A stretch of DNA of 64,000 nt, from positions 186,001-250,000 of the forward strand of contig CAVQJP010000016.1 of assembly GCA_963712825.1 (NCBI GenBank). Reading direction: 5' to 3'. How positions within the stretch are numbered: the first letter of the stretch is position 1; every line of letters starts with the position of its first letter. The notes beneath the pieces were generated by a model. It was not told where the DNA came from. It searched no databases and saw only the letters and a list, made by a program, of their open reading frames with translations. This document shows, in pieces, positions 1 to 8,316 of this stretch. Position numbers and translations under genes: made by a program. This DNA comes from AP-15 sp963712825. GTDB taxonomy: Bacteria > Pseudomonadota > Alphaproteobacteria > ATCC43930 > CGMCC-115725.

Positions 1-421
1 AGGCGGCGACCGCGAGCTGCCAGACGGCGAGCTTGCCGGCGAACGCCAAGAGCGCCAGGGTCAGCGAGGTCAACCCCATCGACAGCACCACCAGGATCAG
101 TGCTGTGCGCCGCTCGCAGCGCTCGGCGAGCGCGCCGATCACCGCCCCGAACAAGGTCATCGGCAGCATCCGCAGCATCGTCAGCGCGGCGACGACAAAG
201 GGCGAATGGGTGTGCTGGTAGGCGAACACCGCGACCGCCAGCATTTCCAGCCAGCGCACCGCGAAGATTACCAGGCCGACCGTCCACAGCCGCCAGAAAT
301 CCGGCGCCTCGATCAGCCAGGCGCGGGCAAACGGCGCGGCAAGGGGAACGCCGGCGGCATGGCCCGTCGAGGCGGCCGGCGAAACCCGCCGCGGCCGCGG
401 CCAGCGCACCATGCCGTTCAT
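1..421 (-). CDS. MFS transporter, N-terminal part (truncated by window edge)
   Basis: Reading leftwards from an ATG at 421, the frame stays open to the window edge (about 140 codons). After a basic leader of about 40 residues come hydrophobic segments typical of the first three or four helices of a major facilitator permease. The loop between helices 2 and 3 reads GALAERCERRTAL, which matches the family signature at that place. The start is supported by a GGAGGGCGGGA Shine-Dalgarno stretch; a second in-frame ATG lies three codons later. The substrate cannot be told. The 255 bases between this start and the divergent gene at 677 hold only the presumed promoters. Confidence 0.75.
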   Translation of the reverse strand, partial: MNGMVRWPRPRRVSPAASTGHAAGVPLAAPFARAWLIEAPDFWRLWTVGLVIFAVRWLEMLAVAVFAYQHTHSPFVVAALTMLRMLPMTLFGAVIGALAERCERRTALILVVLSMGLTSLTLALLAFAGKLAVWQLAVAA

Positions 422-676
422 TCCCGCCCTCCGACCCGTTTCCGTCCCGTGGCGGCGACGCCTCTTGCCCCGTCCCGTGGCATCGCCCTTGCTCGCCGAT
501 CATGATGACCGGCGGTGGCCTGCCCCAGGCTTAGCAGAGAATCCCCCGGTTGGGCGATTTTGAGGCAGAATGCGCCGAGGTTGAATCGCCGGCGCCTGCG
601 GCCCGACGACCGCTCGGCGTCGTTTTGCCCGGTCCGGCGTTTGCACGGGAAACCGCGCGACATCGAGGAGGCAGGC

Positions 677-2215
677 ATGTCGCTCGAAGTTGAACTAAAG
701 CTTGCAGCCGAGCCCGACGACCTGGCGCTCCTGACGCACACGCTGATCGCAATGGCGCCGGGTGCGGCGTCGACGTCGCTAAAGCTGGTGTCGACCTATT
801 ACGACACACCGGATTGCGCGCTGTTGCGCGCCGGGGCGGTCCTGCGCGTTCGCGAGCAGGAAGGGCGGTTCATCCAGACGCTGAAGACCGCAGGCGCCGA
901 CGGCGCGAGCCTGCTGGCGCGCGGCGAATGGGAGGATGTCGTCGCCGACAGCCGCCCGGACCCGCAGGCTGCGGAGAGCGGCGGGCGTCTGCCGCATGGC
1001 ATCGCCGAAGCGCTGCACCCGCTGTTCGTCACCGAGATCGACCGGGTGGCGATCGAGATCGAGCCCAAGGCGGGCACGCGAATCGAAGCCGCGGTCGACC
1101 ATGGTGCGATCCGCACGGCCGCGGGCGGGTGCGGCGAGCCGGTCAGCGAAATCGAGCTCGAGCTCAAGGAGGGCGACCCGGCGGCGCTCTACGACCTCGC
1201 TCTCGAATTGCTCGAAACGGCGCCGCTGCGCATCGACCTGCGGAGCAAGTCGGAGCGCGGCTACCGGCTCGCCGCGGGCGACGGGTCGCCGCCGGCGGCG
1301 GTCTCGGCCGAGCCGGTCGTGCTCAACCCCGACATGACGATCGAGGATGCGCTGCAGCGGGTCGGGCGCGCCTGCCTCGGCCATCTGTTGCGCAACGAGC
1401 CGGCGGCCCTCGCGGGCGCGATCGAGGGCGTTCACCAGATGCGGGTTGCGACCCGCCGGCTGCGCTCGATGCTCTCCGCGGTCAAGAACATATTGCCCGA
1501 GGCCGAGCGGCGCTGGGTCTCGGACGAGATCAGGGCGGTCACCGGCACGCTCGGGCCGGCGCGCAATCTCGACGTGTTTGCGACCGAGCTGGTGCCGCCC
1601 GCACGCGAGGAGGCGCCCGACCAGCCGGGCTGGGACGAGCTGACCGCGGCGGCGGAGAATTTGCGCGCCGAGGCTCACCGCCGGGTCGCCGACGAGATCT
1701 GCTCGCCGCGGCACACCGCGGTGATGCTGCGCCTGCTGCGCTGGTTCGAAGGGTGCCGCTGGCGGGGCGACGAGACGGCTGGTTCGGACGGGGCGATGGC
1801 TGCCGCGATCGGCGCCGTGGCGCCCGCGGTGCTCGACCGGCGGCGGCGCTCGGTGCGCAAGCGCAGCCGGCATTTCCGCCGGCTGCCGGCGCGCGGCCGG
1901 CACCGCGCGCGCATCGCGGTCAAAAAGCTGCGCTACGCGATCGAGCTGCTCGAAGGTCTTTATGACCGGCGCGACGCCCGGCCCTTTGTCAAGCGGCTGA
2001 AGCGGGCGCAGGACGAGCTCGGCCACGCCAACGACGTGCGCGTCGCCTACGGTCTCGTCATCGAGCTCGGCCGCTCGGCGCCCAATGTCGAGCCGATGGC
2101 CGACGCCGGCGCGCAACTGCTGGAGCACCACGAACGCGCCCTCGCCAAAGACGAGGACAAGCTGCGCCGCCACCTGCGGCAGCTGAACTGGGCGACCTCG
2201 TTCTGGCGGGGATAA
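677..2215 (+). CDS. CYTH-CHAD domain protein (inorganic triphosphatase-like)
   Basis: A 512-residue two-domain protein. Residues 1-200 form a CYTH domain, the metal-dependent tunnel fold of triphosphatases and class IV adenylate cyclases, shown by the diagnostic EVELK (ExExK) motif at residues 4-8. Residues from about 225 to the end form a CHAD domain, a helical, His- and Arg-rich domain thought to bind polyphosphate. It shows HQMRVATRRLRS and the later repeat IAVKKLRYAIELLEG. This layout matches E. coli YgiF, a tripolyphosphatase. The start at 677 follows GAGGAGG closely; the open frame runs upstream but lacks such a site. The exact substrate is inferred. Confidence 0.92.
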   Translation: MSLEVELKLAAEPDDLALLTHTLIAMAPGAASTSLKLVSTYYDTPDCALLRAGAVLRVREQEGRFIQTLKTAGADGASLLARGEWEDVVADSRPDPQAAESGGRLPHGIAEALHPLFVTEIDRVAIEIEPKAGTRIEAAVDHGAIRTAAGGCGEPVSEIELELKEGDPAALYDLALELLETAPLRIDLRSKSERGYRLAAGDGSPPAAVSAEPVVLNPDMTIEDALQRVGRACLGHLLRNEPAALAGAIEGVHQMRVATRRLRSMLSAVKNILPEAERRWVSDEIRAVTGTLGPARNLDVFATELVPPAREEAPDQPGWDELTAAAENLRAEAHRRVADEICSPRHTAVMLRLLRWFEGCRWRGDETAGSDGAMAAAIGAVAPAVLDRRRRSVRKRSRHFRRLPARGRHRARIAVKKLRYAIELLEGLYDRRDARPFVKRLKRAQDELGHANDVRVAYGLVIELGRSAPNVEPMADAGAQLLEHHERALAKDEDKLRRHLRQLNWATSFWRG

Positions 2216-2266
2216 CCCGCCGCCTTCTGTCAGTGGTCAAAGTCAAGCGGATCGTGCCCACGCTCG

Positions 2267-2340
2267 CCCCTCACCCACCCCGCTCGCCCGCAATGCAGGC
2301 GAGGGTGTCGCCCCGGACCGCGATCCGGGGGCGGGTGAGC
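2267..2340. repeat. palindromic intergenic element, CCCTCACCC type
   Basis: Between the convergent CYTH-CHAD and msrA genes lies a run with two inverted pairs: CTCGCCCGC facing GCAGGCGAG, and CCCCGGACC facing the GGTCCGGGG-like arm at about 2322-2332, with outer CTCACCC and GGGTGAG arms. The same CCCTCACCC start recurs at 8249 and 26709. It could end transcription from both sides or be a repetitive palindrome; the sequence alone does not decide. Confidence 0.55.
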
Positions 2341-2364
2341 GCGCTCCGCCGCAGCGGGGCCGAA

Positions 2365-3024
2365 CTAATCCGCCGCCGCCTTGGCCGGGATCGGACAGGT
2401 CACGCCGGTGCCGCCGAGCCCGCAATAGCCGTGCGGGTTTTTGGCGAGATATTGCTGGTGGTAGTCCTCGGCAAAATAAAAAGGAGGTGCCTCGGCGATC
2501 TCGGTCGTGATCGCACCATAGCGGGCGTTTTCGAGCCGCGGCTGAAAGGTGTCGCGTGCGGCCTCGGCAGCGCGGCGCTGTTCGGGCGAAAAGGTGTAGA
2601 TCGCCGAGCGGTACTGGGTTCCGACGTCGTTGCCCTGGCGCATGCCCTGGGTCGGGTCGTGGCTTTCCCAGAACAGCTTCAACAGGGCCTCGTAGCTGAT
2701 CGCCTTCGGGTCGAAGACGACCAGGACCGCCTCGGTATGCCCGGTGCGGCCGCTGCACACTTCCTCGTAGGTCGGGTTCGGGGTTGAGCCGCCGGTATAG
2801 CCGACCGCGGTGACCCACACCCCCGGCGTCTGCCAAAACACCCGCTCGGCGCCCCAAAAGCAGCCAAGCCCGAACACCGCCTTTTCAAACCCGGCGGGAT
2901 AGGGGCCGGCCAGCGGATGGCCGTTGACGAAATGGCGCTCGCCGACCTTGATCGGCTGGGCGCGGCCCGGCAGGCAGTCCTCCGGCCGGGGAACAACCAT
3001 TTTGTCGCGCATGAACGGCCACAT
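2365..3024 (-). CDS. msrA: peptide methionine sulfoxide reductase MsrA
   Basis: Reduces methionine-S-sulfoxide in oxidised proteins, using thioredoxin. The 219-residue protein carries the catalytic GCFWG motif with the nucleophilic Cys at about residue 55. Other MsrA hallmarks are YTGG, the SYEALLKLFWESHDPT stretch, GTQYRS, and a C-terminal HGYCGLGGTGVTC whose cysteines would resolve the sulfenic acid. The ATG at 3024 is chosen because AGAGGGGATC lies just upstream; the frame extends 14 codons further without a better site. It stands alone, convergent with the CYTH-CHAD gene. A second reductase, for free Met-R-sulfoxide, is encoded at 19821. Confidence 0.96.
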   Translation of the reverse strand: MWPFMRDKMVVPRPEDCLPGRAQPIKVGERHFVNGHPLAGPYPAGFEKAVFGLGCFWGAERVFWQTPGVWVTAVGYTGGSTPNPTYEEVCSGRTGHTEAVLVVFDPKAISYEALLKLFWESHDPTQGMRQGNDVGTQYRSAIYTFSPEQRRAAEAARDTFQPRLENARYGAITTEIAEAPPFYFAEDYHQQYLAKNPHGYCGLGGTGVTCPIPAKAAAD

Positions 3025-3191
3025 GTCGGATCCCCTCTGCTGAAATCCGCCGAGCGCGGCGGGCATTCTCCCGATTTAGTCAAGCGCCGCCGCCGAGCCA
3101 AGACCGCTTGGCCGTCGCGCCCGAAAATGCCGGCTTCTAAGATGCGCTCGAAGCCGAGGCGTGTTATGCGCGTCGGCGGCTCGCAAGGGGG

Positions 3192-3719
3192 ATGGCGATG
3201 TTCAGGGCTTTTTTGCTCGGCGTTCTGGCAGCGATCATTATTGCCGCTGTCGGGGGCTATTTAGTGCTGCAGAATGGTGTGGTTCCGGCCAACGCCGATG
3301 CCAAGCCTGGCGCCCTGGAAACCTGGGCGGCGCGCACCTCGCTGCGCGCGACCCTGGCGCGCGAGGCGCCCAAGGGTCCAAATCCCGTCGCGCTGAGCGA
3401 TGCGAACCTGATCGCCGGGATCGGCCTCTTCGGAAAGCACTGCGCAATTTGTCACGGCACCGCAAAGGGCGACGCATCGGCCTCTCCGGTGGCAAAGGGT
3501 CTCTACCCGCAGCCGCCGCAGCTGGCCACAAACGGCGTCGAGGACGACCCCGAAGGCTATTCCTTTTGGAAGATCGAGCACGGCATTCGCTGGACCGGCA
3601 TGCCGTCGTGGAAGGACACGCTCGACGACCGGCAGATCTGGACGCTTGCCCTCTTCCTCAAGCATATGGTCAAGCTGCCGCCGGCAGCGGAGCAAGCCTG
3701 GCAGCAGGTCACGAACTAG
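3192..3719 (+). CDS. membrane-anchored monohaem cytochrome c
   Basis: A 175-residue c-type cytochrome. One hydrophobic helix at residues 5-26 acts as an uncleaved signal anchor. The haem-binding CAICH motif lies at residues 84-88 and GMPSW supplies the probable Met ligand, so a single haem domain faces the periplasm. This architecture resembles small electron-transfer cytochromes feeding oxidases or periplasmic dehydrogenases. No oxidase or dehydrogenase gene lies next to it, so its partner is unknown. The ATG at 3192 follows GCAAGGGGGATGGCG; a second ATG two codons later is equally possible. Confidence 0.88.
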   Translation: MAMFRAFLLGVLAAIIIAAVGGYLVLQNGVVPANADAKPGALETWAARTSLRATLAREAPKGPNPVALSDANLIAGIGLFGKHCAICHGTAKGDASASPVAKGLYPQPPQLATNGVEDDPEGYSFWKIEHGIRWTGMPSWKDTLDDRQIWTLALFLKHMVKLPPAAEQAWQQVTN

Positions 3720-3891
3720 CCGGGAACCGGCATCGGAAAGACACCGGAAGCGCGGGCCGCCCGGCGGGAAGACGCCGGCGGCCCGGAGCAAACGGCCGAT
3801 GGCGCCGCGGCGCGTAGTTGTCGCTGTTGTCAGACGGCGGCCGTCGCGGTATTAGACCGCGGCAAGCCGAGGCCGAAGGGGACGGTGTGTC

Positions 3892-4569
3892 ATGGCTTTA
3901 ACAAGCTGTTTGGGATTGGCTGCGCGATCCGGCGGCCGAGGTCGGAAAGCACCGCTGGCGTGCAGCCTCCTGCTGCTGCTCGCGCTGCCGCTGGCGGTCG
4001 CCGCAGGACCGGCGGGAGCGGCGCCGACCGGCGATTCCGACGCGAAGGCCACGGCGTTTATGAACCAGATGTGGAATCAGGCGCTCGAGCTCCTCAACAA
4101 GAAGGCTCCCGCGGCGCAGCGCCAAGCGCGGTTTCGCGCGCTGTTTCACAACGACTTTGATTCGCCCGGGATTGCCCGGTTTGTCCTTGGGCGCTATTGG
4201 CGTACGGCGAGCCCCGCGGAGCAAAAGGAATTTTTGAAGCTGTTCGAGGAATACGTCGTCTACGTCTACACCGCGCGGCTTTCGGATTTTGAGGGCGAGC
4301 AGTTCAAGATCAACAGCGAGCGGCCGGACCAGGGCGCGGTCATCGTCTCAACCGACGTGATCACGCCGGGGGCGCCGACGCCGCTCAAGGTCGACTGGCG
4401 GCTCGTCGACGACGACGGCGCCTACAAAATCTCCGACGTGATCGTCGAAGGCGTCAGCATGCTGGTGACCCAGCGCTCCGAATTCGCCTCGATTATCCAG
4501 CGCCACGGCGGTCAAGTCCAAGGGCTGCTCGACCTGATGCGGGAAAAAACTGCGAGCGCGGCTCAGTAG
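3892..4569 (+). CDS. MlaC/Ttg2D-family periplasmic lipid-transport protein
   Basis: A 225-residue exported protein with a long basic N-region and a hydrophobic core ending near the AGAAP cleavage site (about residue 45). The mature part matches the MlaC/Ttg2D family: RALFHNDFDSPGIARFVLG, then WRTASPAEQKEFLKLFEEY, VYTARLSDFEG and the VDWRLVDDDGAYKISDVIVEG stretch ending in R-SEFASII. MlaC shuttles phospholipids between outer-membrane and inner-membrane Mla complexes; hopanoid-associated HpnM belongs to the same family. No other mla or hpn genes are adjacent, so which role applies is open. It converges on the ferritin-like gene, the two ends overlapping by 7 bases. Confidence 0.85.
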   Translation: MALTSCLGLAARSGGRGRKAPLACSLLLLLALPLAVAAGPAGAAPTGDSDAKATAFMNQMWNQALELLNKKAPAAQRQARFRALFHNDFDSPGIARFVLGRYWRTASPAEQKEFLKLFEEYVVYVYTARLSDFEGEQFKINSERPDQGAVIVSTDVITPGAPTPLKVDWRLVDDDGAYKISDVIVEGVSMLVTQRSEFASIIQRHGGQVQGLLDLMREKTASAAQ

Positions 4570-5418
4570 CCGGTCGAACGGCCGCTGGGCTCATCGACGA
4601 CGGTGGCAGAATGGCGGCGGGAACCAGCGCTGCGGCAGCGCATTGCTGCCCAGGCGAGGTGAGCGGCGGCACGCGACAGGCGGGTATTGGGGGCAAGGCC
4701 GACGGTCTTGAAGATCAGTCTTAGGCCCGAGACGACGTGAGGCTTGCGGTAGACCGCAAAGGCCCGCCGCTCATAGGCTCGGCCGTGATGCCGGTGGTCA
4801 TAGGGTCGGCCGGTCGAGCTGGCGGCATAATAGGCGTAGGCGAGCTCGTCGTCCTGCGCTTCGGCGAGCCTGCCGAGAGCCACCCAGAGTTCGGCGCCAG
4901 AACCCGATCCGCTCGATTTCGAGATAACGGATCAAGGTTTGATAAAAGAGCTTGAAATGGCGCACTTCGTCGGCGGCGATGTGGCGGCAGATCTGCTTTA
5001 GCACCGGCTCCTCTGCCGCGTCGCGCAGCGCCGAATAGTAAGAGCTCGTCGCCGCCTCGACGATACAGCGGGCGACCATCTCGCCGGAACGTGAGCCGCG
5101 GCGTGACCGGTCACAGTCGAAATCGCATCGGTAGCCGGCTCGAAACCGGACGAAAGCAGCGGCAAAATCGAACTTTGGGTCGGCCAGCTCGGCCCAGCGC
5201 CCGAGCGCCTCGCCGTGCTGGACCTCCTCCGCGCCCCAGCGCCGCGCGCTTTCCTGAAACGCCGGATCGTCGTCAAAGACCCGGCACAAATGGCGGGCGT
5301 AGGCGCCGCCATTGTATTCGACGAGCGCTGCCGCCTTGGCGAGGCTGGCGATCTCGGGATCGAGCTGCGCGCGGTCGAACCGTTCCCACGCAATGTCGTC
5401 GAGCGCCCATCTTCCCAT
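4563..5418 (-). pseudogene. ferritin-like di-iron protein, apparent frameshift
   Basis: Two overlapping minus-strand frames together encode one protein of about 285 residues. The first, from ATG 5418 (GAGG upstream; GTG 5427 is an alternative), has two ExxH-type di-iron motifs, EEVQH and DEVRH, in a four-helix context ending FWRRTL. The second resumes with VALGRLAEAQDDELAYAYYAA and runs to 4563. Deleting one G from the run CTGGGTGGCT (minus strand, near 4884-4888) restores one continuous frame. So either the gene carries a recent one-base insertion or the assembly has an extra G. If intact, the protein would be an iron-binding ferritin-like protein of unknown substrate. Confidence 0.72.
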
Positions 5419-5565
5419 GCCGCGCACCTCAGCCAGCCGACATGCGTCCTATACACGCTGGCACCGCAAGTTGCTCGGCGATCGGCTTGTCGATCTTGTT
5501 TCATAATTGACATCGATGAAAGGAAAACGCACATTTCTGATACGCCAAGCAAACCAGAGCATGAG

Positions 5566-6849
5566 ATGGCAGACATTATTCAGTTACACCCGACACCGGC
5601 GCTCGCCGGGTATCTGCGTATCGGGCACGTAAACCACAAAATGGTCGAAGCACTGCACGCGGCGGGGCGGTTTCCATATCGCAGGGTCGTCTTCGAGGCC
5701 AGATATCTTGATAAGCAGTTAGACCTTCTCACGATCCTGAAGGCAAATGGCTGCGAGATTGTGCTCGATCCGAATTTTGCCGAGATGGTGTCGGATGGAC
5801 ATTGGCGCGGCCCGGTGCGTCATCTTCCGTGGGCAAATCCGGATCGGCCATGGCAACCGTCGGATTTCACGCCGGGTAGGAATGCCGATGTCGCAAAATC
5901 CATGGCCGAGTTCTGCGTGCGGCACGGGGTCAGCGCAATTTTGGCACCAAACCACCTCATCGAGTCGGTAGCGGACTCCTGGCGAATTCTGGATGAGCGA
6001 TTCTGTCAGACACTGCGAGATGCGTTGGATCGACAAGGTGGGCGAACGATAGCAATCGATTACCAACTCCTGGTCACCAATGCCCTTCTCAGAGACTGCG
6101 ACCAACGGGAGCAGTTGGTTAGAGGACTTGCCGATCTTCCAATCGAGAACGTCTGGCTTCGGGTCTCCGGCTTCGGTGCGACCGCAACTGGCGCGGCTAC
6201 GTGTCGCTTCATCGATGAGGTCCGTAAGACGCATTCACTCAATCTGCCATTAGTGGCCGACAGCGCTGGAGGATTCTCGGCACTGGCTTCTCTGGCATTC
6301 GGCGCCGTTGGCGGCATATCCCATGGAATCGGACAAAAGGAAAGCTTCAACGTCTATCATTGGAAGCACCCAAGTAGTGGTGGCGGTGGCAATAAGCGAC
6401 GGATTTATATCTCTGAGCTGGACAGGTACTTTGATGAAGACCAACTCACATCCATATTTGCAGCGAGAGGTGGACGCGCGCGGCTTGCGTGTAATAACGC
6501 CAATTGTTGTCCTGGCGGCATTGATGACATGGTCGCCAATGCTCACTTTCACTTTATTTTTCAACGCAACGCGCAATTAGAAAGTTTGTCTGCCGAACCG
6601 GAAAATCGGCGTTCCGAGCACTTCCTCCGGCGCCACCTCGATGTAGCAGTGCGGTCCGGGCGCCGGGGCGCACGGCTTAAAATTTCAAACGCAAAGGTTG
6701 CGACGGCAATCAATCAAGCGCGAGATCGGTTGATACGCCTTTACAATTCTCTGACCGAACTTGATTCGCGGGGAGATTCCACGACGCGGTCCCGTCCAGT
6801 CGCCTTTCGCGGCGGCGGCGGCTTGATCAGCGCGATGCTCGGGCGCTAA
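5566..6849 (+). CDS. unknown protein, TIM-barrel-like, first gene of RES-Xre operon
   Basis: A 427-residue protein I cannot assign. Alternating hydrophobic strands (RVVFEARYL, EIVLDPNF, SAILAPNHL, RTIAIDYQL, VWLRVSGFG, LPLVADSAGG) followed by helices suggest a beta/alpha barrel. After GGISHGIG comes a Cys cluster, CNNANCC, then HFHF and HFLRRH, which could bind a metal. Barrel plus C-terminal Cys/His site recalls tRNA-guanine transglycosylases, but this is weak. The ATG at 5566 is taken because the upstream extension overlaps the opposite gene. Base composition is visibly lower in GC than flanking genes. It ends three bases before the antitoxin gene, so all three are probably co-transcribed. 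Confidence 0.6.
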   Translation: MADIIQLHPTPALAGYLRIGHVNHKMVEALHAAGRFPYRRVVFEARYLDKQLDLLTILKANGCEIVLDPNFAEMVSDGHWRGPVRHLPWANPDRPWQPSDFTPGRNADVAKSMAEFCVRHGVSAILAPNHLIESVADSWRILDERFCQTLRDALDRQGGRTIAIDYQLLVTNALLRDCDQREQLVRGLADLPIENVWLRVSGFGATATGAATCRFIDEVRKTHSLNLPLVADSAGGFSALASLAFGAVGGISHGIGQKESFNVYHWKHPSSGGGGNKRRIYISELDRYFDEDQLTSIFAARGGRARLACNNANCCPGGIDDMVANAHFHFIFQRNAQLESLSAEPENRRSEHFLRRHLDVAVRSGRRGARLKISNAKVATAINQARDRLIRLYNSLTELDSRGDSTTRSRPVAFRGGGGLISAMLGR

Positions 6850-6852
6850 ATC

Positions 6853-7191
6853 ATGGCCAGCGCAGTTGCGAACATCCTCGATGATCTGCGGGAGCGAGGC
6901 GGGCTAAAAGGCATCGACGTTGCCAATATTGCGGCAGTGTCTCCGGCTACCGTTTCACGATGGAGTGCAGGAAATGCTCACCCTCGCCCGAGCACCCAGA
7001 GACTGATCTCAGATCTCCGCTATGCTGTAGATCGGCTGGCGGAATTTTATACGCCCGAAGAAACGCGTATCTGGCTCTATGCGAGACACCGATTGCTGAA
7101 CGGTGAGCGCGCTATCGACCTGATTCATCAAAGCCGCACCGACGAGGTATTGGCGATTATCGATAGCCTCGATCATGGTACTTACACCTAA
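6853..7191 (+). CDS. Xre/MbcA/ParS-type antitoxin
   Basis: A 112-residue protein. Residues 15-55 form a helix-turn-helix (IDVANIAAVSPATVSRWSAGN). Residues 70-112 resemble the DUF2384 toxin-binding domain: an Arg-rich LYARHRLLNGERAIDLI followed by DEVLAIIDSLDHGTYT, as in Xre/MbcA partners of RES toxins. In characterised pairs this C-terminal part blocks the toxin's NAD site and the HTH represses the operon. It lies three bases after the unknown barrel gene and three bases before the RES gene. Pairing with a RES toxin makes the assignment firm; DNA-binding autoregulation is inferred from the family. Confidence 0.88.
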   Translation: MASAVANILDDLRERGGLKGIDVANIAAVSPATVSRWSAGNAHPRPSTQRLISDLRYAVDRLAEFYTPEETRIWLYARHRLLNGERAIDLIHQSRTDEVLAIIDSLDHGTYT

Positions 7192-7194
7192 GCT

Positions 7195-7752
7195 ATGGTC
7201 GGAATTCGACGCATTCATGACCGCGGCCTTCTCGATGCGTTAGAGGCCCTAGATCCCGAACCTTTCAGTGCGGACGTTTGGCGTGTCACCCGCAAAGGCC
7301 GAGATCCGTTACGAGGTTCGATTGCAAATGGGCGCTGGAGCCCGAATGCCGAATTCGAAGTTCTCTACACTAGTGTCGAGCGCGAAGGAGCGCTCGCGGA
7401 GATTGGGTACCGGCTTTCATTGGAACCGGTTTGGCCGAGCCAGATCGAACATGAGATCCACCTGATCGGCGCGGAGATTGATCGAATTGTTAGGCTTGCG
7501 AAAATCGAGAGCCTAATCCCGCTTGGGATCGACATCGCGCGCTATCAGACGCTCGAATACGAAGCGACCCAGGCAGTCGCGGCCGCATCTTATTTTCTTG
7601 AATTCGACGGGATGCTCGTACCGAGCGCGCGCTTTGCCTGCTTAAATCTCGTAATTTTTACGGAACGCGCCGGGGATTTGACGCTCAAGGATTCGCAGGC
7701 GGTTGATTGGGACAGTTGGCGCCGCGAACGGCGCCAACGGCAAATTCTCTAA
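7195..7752 (+). CDS. RES-domain toxin (NAD-targeting)
   Basis: A 185-residue RES-domain protein. The family's conserved Arg, Glu and Ser residues can be placed: WRVTRKG and NGRWSP (Arg), VEREGALAEIGYRL (Glu) and DGMLVPSARF (Ser), followed by NLVIF. Characterised RES toxins such as MbcT and ParT-type enzymes attack NAD+ or ADP-ribosylate targets. It follows its antitoxin by three bases. Its TAA at 7750-7752 overlaps the stop codon of convergent atpC, so the module is wedged directly against the ATP synthase operon. Base composition is lower in GC than atpC, which fits horizontal acquisition. Confidence 0.9.
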   Translation: MVGIRRIHDRGLLDALEALDPEPFSADVWRVTRKGRDPLRGSIANGRWSPNAEFEVLYTSVEREGALAEIGYRLSLEPVWPSQIEHEIHLIGAEIDRIVRLAKIESLIPLGIDIARYQTLEYEATQAVAAASYFLEFDGMLVPSARFACLNLVIFTERAGDLTLKDSQAVDWDSWRRERRQRQIL

Positions 7753-8204
7753 CGCGCGGCGAGTTCGCCCAGCGCGCGTAGTTTCGCTTCGGCGACGGCT
7801 TGGTCGCGCTCAAGACCGTGAAGCTCGGTCAAGAGGCGCTCGCGATCGGTGCCCGCCGCGCGCGCGACTTGCTCGCGCAGGCTCGGCAGGTTTCCGGTGA
7901 CGATCTGCAATTCGGCTTCGATGGCCCCCCGGTCGAGCTCTTCGGGTGCGATCGCCGTGTCGGCCAAGACGGTGCAGCGTTCGGGCGTCACCTCGGCAAA
8001 GCCGCCGACCACAAAAATCCGCCGCGTAACCGTTCGGCCCTGATAGACGTCGATTGTCCCCGGCCGGATCGTCGAGATAAAGAGCGCATGGCCCGGCAAC
8101 ACACCGAAATTACCCTCGGCGCCCGGCACCACGACCATGTCGACCGGCTCGGAGAGCACCATGCGCTCCGGCGTCACCAGCTCGAAATTGACCTGGTCAG
8201 GCAT
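7749..8204 (-). CDS. atpC: ATP synthase F1 epsilon subunit
   Basis: A 151-residue epsilon subunit of the F1 central stalk, which couples gamma rotation to the c-ring and can inhibit ATP hydrolysis. The N-terminal beta-sandwich shows FELVTPERMVLSEPVDMVVVPGAEG and GVLPGHA, typical of AtpC; helical hairpins follow from about residue 90. The ATG at 8204 is chosen because alignment to the family begins there, although the frame continues upstream into the repeat. It is the last gene of atpHAGDC and ends inside the stop codon of the convergent RES toxin gene. Confidence 0.96.
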   Translation of the reverse strand: MPDQVNFELVTPERMVLSEPVDMVVVPGAEGNFGVLPGHALFISTIRPGTIDVYQGRTVTRRIFVVGGFAEVTPERCTVLADTAIAPEELDRGAIEAELQIVTGNLPSLREQVARAAGTDRERLLTELHGLERDQAVAEAKLRALGELAAR

Positions 8205-8248
8205 CGGCAATTCCACGCGAGCAGGGCGGCTGCGCGAACTGCGGCGGC

Positions 8249-8291
8249 GCCCCTCACCCCGGCCCTCTCCCCGCCAGCGGGGCGAGGGAGA
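8249..8291. repeat. palindromic element within the atp operon
   Basis: Between atpD and atpC lies CCCTCACCCCGGCCCTCTCCCCG, followed by CAGCGGGGCGAGGGAG: an inverted repeat of G/C-rich arms separated by a few bases. It has the form of a widespread class of proteobacterial interspersed palindromes. As RNA it would fold into a strong hairpin in the atpD-atpC spacer. Confidence 0.7.
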
Positions 8292-8316
8292 CGATGGCGA
8301 GCGGTCGGCGAGCACA

